From an uncultured Ruminococcus sp. (GTDB lineage: Bacteria; Bacillota; Clostridia; Oscillospirales; Ruminococcaceae), in contig CALDFS010000351.1 in assembly GCA_937942105.1 (NCBI GenBank), positions 1 to 6,720 on the forward strand: 6,720 nucleotides of DNA, read 5' to 3'. A program made the translations under genes and the position numbers. How positions within the stretch are numbered: position 1 is the first letter of the stretch; each line of letters opens with the position of its first letter. Under the pieces are notes generated by a model, which worked only from the letters and a program-made list of their open reading frames with translations, had not been told where the DNA came from and did no database searches. Positions 1-4,673 of this stretch are shown in pieces.

Positions 1-83
1 ACCATACTTTTTATTTTTTACTCTTATATGGGTCATATCTATTGACAACGCAGAAGAAAACCGAAAAAATTTTTAAAAAGTGC

Positions 84-112
84 TTGCATTTTTGATTTTA
101 ATCTGCTATAAT
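84..112 (+). promoter_or_regulatory. Sigma-A type promoter of the tRNA-Ser gene
   Basis: The -35 box TTGCAT (84-89) and a perfect -10 box TATAAT (107-112) are separated by exactly 17 bp. The A/T-rich tract just upstream (61-80) could act as an UP element. Transcription should start near 119-120, about 40 nt before the tRNA. This is seen directly and fits the housekeeping consensus. Positions 1-83 otherwise show no gene or clear signal. Confidence 0.85.
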
Positions 113-121
113 AGCTTTTGT

Positions 122-147
122 TCTCTGCGGAAGATATCCGTAAGAGA
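122..147 (+). other. Hairpin in the tRNA precursor leader
   Basis: Between the promoter and the tRNA, TCTCT (122-126) pairs with AGAGA (143-147) and CGGA (128-131) pairs with TCCG (137-140) around a 5-nt loop. A one-base bulge lies on one side and a two-base bulge on the other. It would fold in the 5' leader removed by RNase P. A processing role is inference only. Confidence 0.4.
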
Positions 148-160
148 GCGAAAGCTGTGT

Positions 161-253
161 GGAGAAGTCGCCTAGCCCGGTTTATGGCGCACGACTGGAA
201 CTCGTGTATGGGTTAATAGCTCATCGAGGGTTCGAATCCCTCCTTCTCCGCCA
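161..253 (+). tRNA. tRNA-Ser (anticodon GGA)
   Basis: This is a class II tRNA with a complete cloverleaf. The acceptor stem GGAGAAG (161-167) pairs with CTTCTCC (243-249). The discriminator base is G250 and CCA is encoded at 251-253. The anticodon stem CACGA/TCGTG encloses loop CTGGAAC, giving anticodon GGA, which reads UCC/UCU serine codons. The T arm GAGGG-TTCGAAT-CCCTC is canonical, and a long variable arm lies before it, as expected for tRNA-Ser. It looks intact and functional. Its position right beside phage DNA suggests that its 3' end is the integration target; this is inferred, because the other prophage end is not in the window. Confidence 0.95.
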
Positions 254-257
254 AAGC

Positions 258-316
258 AAAAACCCGCTTAAAGCCTTGCAAATCAAGGATTTAAGCGGGT
301 TTTCTTATGTTTTTTA
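258..316 (+). terminator. Strong, probably bidirectional terminator after tRNA-Ser
   Basis: AACCCGCTTAAA (261-272) pairs perfectly with TTTAAGCGGGTT (290-301). A second inner stem, CCTTG (274-278) with CAAGG (284-288), closes a 5-nt loop. T-rich tracts follow on the plus strand (TTTTCTT, then TTTTTT at 310-315). On the minus strand the stem is followed by TTTTTG. It should stop tRNA transcription rightward and any phage read-through coming leftward. Confidence 0.85.
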
Positions 317-403
317 GTTGCTGATATAATCTAAAAACAGCTGAAAAAAGCCGATAAAATGTGTAGTAAAGTGTGTAGCGAAAGAAGCATATAATACAGC
401 TTT
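307..403. other. Putative prophage-chromosome junction with integrase arm-like direct repeat
   Basis: This is a 97-bp stretch with no plausible gene. It contains an 11-bp direct repeat with a 12-bp period, TGTGTAGTAAA (360-370) and TGTGTAGCGAA (372-382). Tandem short repeats next to a tRNA 3' end are common as arm-type sites of tyrosine integrases in prophages. The phage genes run up to this point and the tRNA starts just beyond it, so an att junction somewhere in about 235-400 is likely. The core cannot be defined without the other prophage end or an empty site. Confidence 0.4.
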
Positions 404-949
404 TTAATCATCATCCTCGAACTCGTCTTCTACGTCAATTTTAACCCCTGCTTCCTCCAATGTTTTTGAGATTTCAGCGAGATATTCAGCTTGAGCCTTC
501 CTGATCTCTGCTATGTTGTTCTGCACGGTATCGCGTAAGACGTGAGTTGCGCCGATTCCCGGATGAGCGGTCCTTTTTCCGTAAATTGTTCCGCTGCTTT
601 TGTCAACAAGCATTTTCTTGTTCTTCGGTGTAACCATATGTCCAGGTACACCGAATTCAATCCAATGCGGATTCGCATGAGAAGGCAGCTTTCCTTTTTT
701 CTTGACTTTCTGCCAAGAGTAAAAACCGATTTGCAGCGTAGGCTGTCCGGTCTGCCGATTTATCATTACCCACGAACCTATATGATTCTTTAGTCGCTTT
801 GAGCGTGTAGGAATATTTTCTCGAAGATATTTCCGAATAACTTTTCCTGAAGCTCTCAGCGCGGTTTTGGATAGTCCTTCTAAGGTCTTTTTTACTTCTG
901 GACTTGTATCTATGAAGGTTATGTTTTTTAACTTTTGTGTTCTTGGCAT
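404..949 (-). CDS. HK97 gp10-like phage morphogenesis protein, in an unusual position
   Basis: This is a 181-aa protein. The ATG at 949 is chosen because AGGAG lies 6-7 nt upstream; an upstream in-frame ATG at 967 would put that ribosome site inside the gene. The N-terminal half is basic (residues 30-60, many Arg/Lys). The middle has a PHWIEFG motif (94-100) and HPGIGATHVLRDTV (129-142), followed by a charged helix (about 145-168) and an acidic tail ending in a run of Asp/Glu. The HWIEFG plus HPG...A...LRD pattern resembles the HK97 gp10/head-tail connector (tail completion) family, which helps join heads and tails. Such genes normally sit in the head-tail cluster, not after the lysin beside the attachment site. 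It is separated from the lysis operon by a strong terminator, so it may be a displaced late gene or a moron. The family call is by motif only. Confidence 0.6.
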   Translation of the reverse strand: MPRTQKLKNITFIDTSPEVKKTLEGLSKTALRASGKVIRKYLRENIPTRSKRLKNHIGSWVMINRQTGQPTLQIGFYSWQKVKKKGKLPSHANPHWIEFGVPGHMVTPKNKKMLVDKSSGTIYGKRTAHPGIGATHVLRDTVQNNIAEIRKAQAEYLAEISKTLEEAGVKIDVEDEFEDDD

Positions 950-964
950 TGGTTGCTCCTTTCG

Positions 965-1019
965 CATAAAACAAATCGCCCCGCTACTGGATGGAATTGA
1001 AACCACCCAATAGTGGGGC
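965..1019 (-). terminator. Rho-independent terminator of the lysis operon
   Basis: On the minus strand a 17-bp stem runs from 1019-1003 to 994-978. GCCCC...GTGG pairs with CCAT...GGGGC with a few G-T wobbles, around an 8-nt loop (1002-995). The tract ATTTGTTTT follows at 977-967. It begins a few bases after the endolysin stop codon and ends just before the ribosome site of the next gene, so that gene depends on read-through, antitermination or its own promoter. Confidence 0.85.
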
Positions 1020-1024
1020 TTACT

Positions 1025-1675
1025 TTAAAGATTATTAAGTTTGTTTTTAAGGATTATCTTCGCATAATCCTTATAAGCCACATTATGGTCCAACCTCCCG
1101 GAATACACCCCGGGCAAAATCACAGATGAGCTATACTGCCAAATACCAAGGATATCATGCTTATAAAGCTCGCTGCGTCTTTCCTCAGAGGTGTAGCAGG
1201 CAAGCCACACATCAAAGTGATGAAGCCGCTCCATATCAAGATACTTCCGTATAAAGTCCGCATACGAATAAAGCATAGTGTAGTATCCCGCACTTTCCAC
1301 CCTCTGCATAAAAGCAAGCGCGATTTCTGTGCATTTTGCCTTGCCGAGCCGCTTCTGATTATCGCTTTCAATATCTAAGCATACCGGATAATCAAGCTGC
1401 TTGCCCTTTATGGTTTTGAGGAAGAAATCCGCCTCTGCAAGTGCCTCCTCGACCGTCTTAGCGTTAAGATAGTGATATGCGCCTATATGTAGCCCGGCAG
1501 CCTTAGCGGCGGCATAGTGGCTGTCAAAAGCCTTGTCCTTTGATTTGCCTATAGACGCCCGAAGTATCACAAACTCATATTCAAGGCTTTTAAGCTTTGC
1601 GAAGTTGACCTTTGTCTTACCGTTAGTATGCGCCTGCCACTTTGATACATCAATTCCCTTAATTTGTACTGCCAT
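1025..1675 (-). CDS. Endolysin: GH25 family lysozyme (N-acetylmuramidase)
   Basis: This 216-aa protein cleaves the MurNAc-GlcNAc bond of host peptidoglycan to release phage. The GH25 hallmarks appear in order: GIDVSKWQ with D9; FVILRAS (35-41); GAYHYL (65-70); PVCLDIE with the catalytic DxE pair D101/E103; VWLACY (156-161); IWQYSS (178-183); and DHNVAYKDY with D196. The length is that of a bare catalytic domain, and no wall-binding repeat or signal peptide is present, so export should depend on the holin. The ATG at 1675 is preferred (AAGGAA upstream); a GTG two codons earlier (1681) is possible but sits very close to the ribosome site. The start overlaps the holin gene end by 17 bp, a typical holin-lysin pair. 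Confidence 0.95.
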   Translation of the reverse strand: MAVQIKGIDVSKWQAHTNGKTKVNFAKLKSLEYEFVILRASIGKSKDKAFDSHYAAAKAAGLHIGAYHYLNAKTVEEALAEADFFLKTIKGKQLDYPVCLDIESDNQKRLGKAKCTEIALAFMQRVESAGYYTMLYSYADFIRKYLDMERLHHFDVWLACYTSEERRSELYKHDILGIWQYSSSVILPGVYSGRLDHNVAYKDYAKIILKNKLNNL

Positions 1676-1979
1676 TCTCACCGCTTCCTTTCAGTGCATA
1701 GACCGCCGACTCAATCAACTTGTCTATAGCGTCCATATCAAAGGTAAAGCCTTTGTTTTTTAAAAACTGGATAACATACGCCTTCTTCTCCTTGCCGCGC
1801 CCTGAGCCTATATATACCTGCTCAGCGGCAGAGACGGCTATCTTTACCCAGTCGTTGATTTTGTCCTGCTGTTCCTTGGTGGTCTTGCTTTTTATGTACG
1901 GTATCAAAAAGGTTGTTACCAGCGCCGCGCATAAAGCAATAACCGCTTCTATTACCGGGGTTAAATCAATATTCGTCAT
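1659..1979 (-). CDS. Phage holin, LLH family
   Basis: This 106-aa protein should form the membrane lesion that lets the endolysin reach the wall. It has one N-terminal hydrophobic helix (about residues 8-29), then a charged linker (KSKTTKEQQDK). The C-terminal part, with AAEQVY near 51-56, GKEKKAYVIQFLKNKGF and a final helix IDKLIESAVYALK, is the signature of LLH holins. The ATG at 1979 is chosen because AGGA lies about 7 nt upstream; the reading frame stays open to 2027 but gives only a Lys/Arg-rich extension with no ribosome site. It overlaps the gene before it by 14 bp and the lysin after it by 17 bp. Confidence 0.88.
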   Translation of the reverse strand: MTNIDLTPVIEAVIALCAALVTTFLIPYIKSKTTKEQQDKINDWVKIAVSAAEQVYIGSGRGKEKKAYVIQFLKNKGFTFDMDAIDKLIESAVYALKGSGENGSTN

Positions 1980-2208
1980 TTTCGTTTTCCTCGCTTTCTT
2001 CTGTTTCCGATTCATCCTTTTTGCCATGCTTTGTGTCGACGTTTTTAATCAGCATTAAGAACCCGCCCTCGGCTGTTACCATTGCCGAGACTGCTGTAAT
2101 CAGCGACTCAGGGACATCACGCATAATCCAGTATGTAACCGTCATAGCGACGACAAACAAAGCAACAAATACAAAAATTGTGATGATGATTCTTTTTGAA
2201 AACTTCAT
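1966..2208 (-). CDS. Small membrane protein of the lysis region
   Basis: This 80-aa protein has a basic start (MKFSKR), a strong transmembrane helix (about 7-28), and a second weaker hydrophobic stretch (about 35-55). The tail is extremely acidic (Glu/Asp/Asn, about residues 64-80). The ATG at 2208 has AGGA 8 nt upstream; an in-frame ATG six codons earlier lacks one. Its place between another membrane protein and the LLH holin suggests a holin partner or antiholin, or a membrane anchor. I recognise no family, and the role is inferred from position and topology only. Confidence 0.75.
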   Translation of the reverse strand: MKFSKRIIITIFVFVALFVVAMTVTYWIMRDVPESLITAVSAMVTAEGGFLMLIKNVDTKHGKKDESETEESEENENDEY

Positions 2209-2212
2209 ATCA

Positions 2213-2488
2213 TTATTCCTGCCCATGTGCCGATTGATTCAGGTGCTTGTCCAGCTTTTCCTTGGCTGTGGTTACGTCGTGGTTAGCTCCAAGCTGTATA
2301 AGACCGTCTAAGCAAGCAGACAGTCCGAAGCATATTAAGGAATTTTCCTTCTGAATTTTTACTATCTCCTCGTCCTGCTGGTTCTGCTTAAGATACCAGC
2401 GGTAAACGGAGAAAATCAAGCCGAATATCGCGCCGAGGGCGGTAATAACCCCGGCGACTGCTATTATCGTTTCACTTGTTATAAGCAT
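2213..2488 (-). CDS. Small phage membrane protein, holin-associated type
   Basis: This 91-aa protein has one N-terminal transmembrane helix (about 6-29), an amphipathic charged segment (KQNQQDEEIVKIQKENS), then CFGLSACLDGLIQLGANHDV and TAKEKLDKHLNQSAHGQE. The arrangement (membrane helix, coiled linker, LL/LICxGxxACLxGL, then a helix ending in LDKHLN) is a recurring small protein between tail and lysis genes of Firmicute prophages. GGAGG lies 7-9 nt before the ATG. The next gene starts 4 nt after its stop. Holin-like activity is possible but not shown by the sequence. Confidence 0.8.
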   Translation of the reverse strand: MLITSETIIAVAGVITALGAIFGLIFSVYRWYLKQNQQDEEIVKIQKENSLICFGLSACLDGLIQLGANHDVTTAKEKLDKHLNQSAHGQE

Positions 2489-2491
2489 GTC

Positions 2492-2659
2492 CTATCCTCC
2501 TATGGCTTCGGTGGCTTCTTTTTCCACCGAAGCTCTCTGTTTCGCCAACTCCTCGCTATCGCTCTGCATAAGTTCAAGCAGCAGCGCCTGCTTGCGTATG
2601 ATTTCCGCCTGTTCGGATATCACCGCGCAGAGCTTGTCAATAACTTCAAAATCATTCAC
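2492..2659 (-). CDS. Small hypothetical tail-region protein, GTG start
   Basis: This 55-aa ORF starts with GTG at 2659, with AAAGGAGG 9 nt upstream. It begins MNDFEVIDKLCAV and is almost entirely predicted helix: Glu/Gln/Leu-rich from 15 to 53, ending EKEATEAIGG. It overlaps the stop of the preceding CD1375-like gene by 8 bp, and its own last codons (ATAGGAGGATAG) supply the ribosome site of the next gene, so translation is tightly linked. A ribosome site, tight packing and no frame conflict support it as real. Function is unknown; a short coiled coil is likely. Confidence 0.65.
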   Translation of the reverse strand: MNDFEVIDKLCAVISEQAEIIRKQALLLELMQSDSEELAKQRASVEKEATEAIGG

Positions 2660-2756
2660 CGCCAAGCGCCTCCTTTACTGCCTCACGCCATCTCTCGGGT
2701 ACGTCTTCAAGCTTGATTTTCTGCATCTTGATTTGCAAAACATAAAACTTAACCAT
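2652..2756 (-). CDS. CD1375-like / XkdX-like small tail-region protein
   Basis: This 34-aa protein reads MVKFYVLQIKMQKIKLEDVP followed by an ERWREAVKEAL helix. The pattern (hydrophobic VxxYxLxI start, then LEDVPxRWREAV) matches very short proteins found after tail-fibre genes in Clostridia and Bacillus prophages. The start ATG at 2756 has a perfect GGAGGTGAT ribosome site and overlaps the upstream stop by 8 bp. The molecular role of the family is not established. Confidence 0.75.
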   Translation of the reverse strand: MVKFYVLQIKMQKIKLEDVPERWREAVKEALGGE

Positions 2757-3063
2757 TAGCCATCACCTCCCCAAGGTCGAGGATTGCCGCCTCAAGTGCC
2801 GCTATGCGCTCAGAATCGGATATTACTGGAGCGGGAGGCTTCGGAAGATTTCCGGCGAAGTAGTCCTCGAAGCTTGCCTCGATTTCATTCTTCGAAGCAT
2901 TGGTACGGAAATATACTTCCTCAGCTTCAAAGAAGGTGTACTCGGTGCCGTTCTCTGTGCCTTTCTTTTCGACAATGTCCTTTCTGAGCCAGACATCCGC
3001 CCCGCCTTTAGGCAAAGGCATATACTGGATTGCTGCCGGTCTGCTTGTGAATTGTGTTTTCAT
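2749..3063 (-). CDS. Hypothetical phage tail-region protein
   Basis: This is a 104-aa acidic protein. The start is ATG 3063, because AAAGGAG lies 8 nt upstream; a TTG six codons earlier lies inside that ribosome site. Residues 1-65 look beta-rich with many charged turns. A Pro-rich hinge (PKPPAP, about 76-81) leads to a C-terminal helix SERIAALEAAILDLGEVM. That helix ending is common in small proteins encoded just after tail fibres in Firmicute phages and may form a coiled coil. The first 56 nt overlap the end of the RT gene in another frame. I do not recognise a function. Confidence 0.75.
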   Translation of the reverse strand: MKTQFTSRPAAIQYMPLPKGGADVWLRKDIVEKKGTENGTEYTFFEAEEVYFRTNASKNEIEASFEDYFAGNLPKPPAPVISDSERIAALEAAILDLGEVMANG

Positions 3064-4297
3064 AATGTCTTCTCCTTTCAAATCTGCCTACAACTGCCGC
3101 CGCCTTTGCGAAGACCTTGGCAAGCTTGTATTTTTTATCAGCTTTCCGCGTTTTAAGATTTAGCCAGATATGCCGCTTTCGGCACTTCTTACGGTTCGGG
3201 TGAAAATATCCTTTGTAGGAACATAGCCGCCGAGCCTGTTTTATCGTCATTCTGCCGTGTCGAAGGTATCTGAGCGCCGCACGTCTGGCACGGATAAAAA
3301 CCCTGGGGCGGACTGTAACCGTGCTGTCTGCGTGTATCACAAAGCCCATCGCGTCAAGTGGCGTTATGTCTATATCGCTGATGTGCCAGCTTGGCTTTAT
3401 CTCCAAGCCTAATTCGTTATTGGCGAACTTTATTATCTCCCTGACCGCGATTTCAAGGTCGCGGCGGGAACTGCCGTAATATATCTGGTCGTCCATAAAG
3501 TAAAGTGCGTGGTTTATCAGCTTGACAGATTTGCCGCGCCGCTGCTTATGCAAGCCCATGGCAAAGCGATATAAATAGGACATTATGTACTGTGCCGCTG
3601 TTTCCGATGGCAGAGCACCTATCATAAAGCCTTCATAACCATCTACGCGATGCCGACGGAAAAGCTCACGCCATAGCCAGATTATAGCCTCGTTCCCACA
3701 GTCACGGCAAAAGAACATCATAAATCGGCTTAAGCGCATATTTTTGAAGCAACCGCGAACATCAAGCTTGACATAATACCTGCATTTGCGATAATACCGT
3801 GTTCCATGCTTGTGTGCCCACTTCTCAGCGGCATTGTCGGCTTCGATCCAGCCTTGAATCATGTTAACGCCGAAGTTCTGCCCACGGTCTTTAACGCTTG
3901 ATACCTGCTGTGGCACTATGCGCCTTTTCCAGATATCTTCGCAGGAACGCTTTGCTATGTAGTCAAAAATCTGCTGCATAGCGGATTCTTTGCCTATCTG
4001 CCTTATCTTGCCGGAAGATTTATCCGCCATTTCACGGATTTTTACCGGCTCAAGCTCCAAGCACCTGTTTTTAATTTGCCTTACGGCTTCTTTTGCCAGG
4101 TTTACCGAAGCTTTCAGTAGCGGCTTTTTGTCGTAGTCTTTAACTGCGCGCTTGTAGTCTTCACCTGATATGCCGCCGACTGTAAGCAGCAGGCGCTTAA
4201 AATCATGCCGCTTATAATGACGGTCCAAGCACTCATACACCCATGGCTCGACCGTCTGCCAGTCTTCGATATCAATGTTTTTGCAACTTCTTTTCAT
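3008..4297 (-). CDS. DGR-type reverse transcriptase
   Basis: This 429-aa, strongly basic protein should copy the template-repeat RNA into cDNA with random errors at adenines; the cDNA then replaces the variable repeat of the target gene. RT motifs run in order: KIRQIG (97-102); QQVSSVKDRGQNFG (130-143); motif A KLDVRGCF with D179; IGALPSE (226-232) with Q236; catalytic FMDD (267-270); LGLEI (296-300) plus a MGF segment (317-319); and SYKGYFH (360-366) in the thumb. The three catalytic Asp are present. There is no maturase or endonuclease domain, and the length suits DGR enzymes. Odd points: motif 4 has E where DGR RTs normally have Q (IGxxxSQ), and F replaces Y in YxDD. The ATG has GGAAGG 5 nt upstream. 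The template repeat 180 bp upstream fixes its role. Confidence 0.93.
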   Translation of the reverse strand: MKRSCKNIDIEDWQTVEPWVYECLDRHYKRHDFKRLLLTVGGISGEDYKRAVKDYDKKPLLKASVNLAKEAVRQIKNRCLELEPVKIREMADKSSGKIRQIGKESAMQQIFDYIAKRSCEDIWKRRIVPQQVSSVKDRGQNFGVNMIQGWIEADNAAEKWAHKHGTRYYRKCRYYVKLDVRGCFKNMRLSRFMMFFCRDCGNEAIIWLWRELFRRHRVDGYEGFMIGALPSETAAQYIMSYLYRFAMGLHKQRRGKSVKLINHALYFMDDQIYYGSSRRDLEIAVREIIKFANNELGLEIKPSWHISDIDITPLDAMGFVIHADSTVTVRPRVFIRARRAALRYLRHGRMTIKQARRLCSYKGYFHPNRKKCRKRHIWLNLKTRKADKKYKLAKVFAKAAAVVGRFERRRHYENTIHKQTGSNPVYAFA

Positions 4298-4600
4298 AAA
4301 AGCCTTCCATCTTTCTGAAACGGTTCGGGACGTTCGCTCGGTTTTACCCTTCTACCAGCCCCGAGGCTCTATCCGTTTAATTTTCCCCGCAGGGTAGGGA
4401 CGGCGCTTATTACGCCGCCTGCTGCTGTTTTCCGCAGCCGCCGTGCAATACAAAATAATTTTTTAGTGTGAATTTCAGAATTCCAGCCGCCGATGTTCCA
4501 GTTCACGTTTCCGGGACCGTTGTTAGCATTGCCGCCAGACAGACCGGCATTAGCAATACCGTTGTTCAGGGTACAGAACAGAAGCAACTGCAAAGCGTAT
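4298..4600 (-). ncRNA. DGR template RNA: template repeat plus structured 3' spacer
   Basis: The 365 bp between the target-gene stop and the RT start hold no convincing gene. The stretch includes the template repeat (4589-4477) and a 179-nt spacer running to the RT start. The spacer can fold: GCTGC (4438-4434) pairs with GCAGC (4425-4421), and CGGCG (4417-4413) with CGCCG (4405-4401). In the studied Bordetella phage DGR the RNA after the template is needed for cDNA priming, so the spacer likely does the same here. The RNA ends are not known; limits given are approximate. Confidence 0.6.
4477..4589 (-). repeat. DGR template repeat (TR)
   Basis: This 113-bp segment aligns without gaps to 4696-4808 in the target gene. 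On the coding strand it holds 25 adenines, mostly in ten AAC/AAT (Asn) codons. Thirteen of the 25 are replaced in the variable copy, and all 88 non-A positions are identical. Because the adenines fall in NNY codons, ATY/ACC or GGA, no A substitution can create a stop codon. A reading frame stays open through it (GTG 4605 to 4369), but that frame has no fitting ribosome site and reads as an unrelated basic peptide after the repeat, so I treat the TR as non-coding. Confidence 0.95.
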
Positions 4601-4638
4601 TGCACGACCCTGTATTTTTTATTAGATGCGTTAATTAA

Positions 4639-4651
4639 GGGGCAAAGCCCC
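4639..4651. other. Small GC hairpin between target gene and TR
   Basis: GGGGC (4639-4643) pairs with GCCCC (4647-4651) around a 3-nt loop, and one more A-T pair extends it. On the minus strand it is followed by TTAATTAACG and not by a U-run, so it is at best a weak terminator. With the neighbouring hairpin at 4655-4673 it forms a tandem pair just after the target stop codon. It may stabilise the 3' end of the target mRNA or mark the start of the template RNA. Confidence 0.4.
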
Positions 4652-4654
4652 TCT

Positions 4655-4673
4655 GGGCGGGATTAACCCGCCC
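4655..4673. promoter_or_regulatory. Candidate DGR target-site hairpin/cruciform after VR
   Basis: A perfect 7-bp GC inverted repeat, GGGCGGG (4655-4661) and CCCGCCC (4667-4673), has a 5-nt loop containing the target-gene stop codon (TAA, 4665-4663). It lies 22 nt beyond the 3' edge of the variable repeat. In the Bordetella phage DGR, a short GC-rich hairpin or cruciform just downstream of VR is needed for efficient target recognition. The present one has the right place and form, but its function is inferred. Confidence 0.55.

Noticed and set aside
1157..1763. Plus- and minus-strand alternative frames within the lysozyme and holin genes
   Set aside because: The GH25 motifs in the chosen frame are unambiguous; the others are shadows.
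2510..2535. Inverted repeat GGCTTCGGTGGC/CCACCGAAGC as a terminator
   Set aside because: GCTTCGGTGG and CCACCGAAGC do pair, but no U-run follows on the minus strand and the pairing lies inside the 55-aa gene shortly before the next gene's ribosome site. It may tune translation but is not a convincing terminator.
3008..4297. Group II intron or retron as the source of the reverse transcriptase
   Set aside because: There is no maturase or endonuclease domain, no intron RNA ends and no msr/msd-like structure. The adenine-specific TR/VR pair fixes it as a DGR.
4369..4605. A 78-codon reading frame (GTG start, minus strand) through the template repeat
   Set aside because: It shares the VR reading frame only because TR and VR are copies. 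The part after the repeat is a basic, Arg/Ala-rich string with no family likeness, there is no ribosome site fitting the GTG, and the region is best explained as template RNA. A decayed second target gene is possible but unsupported.
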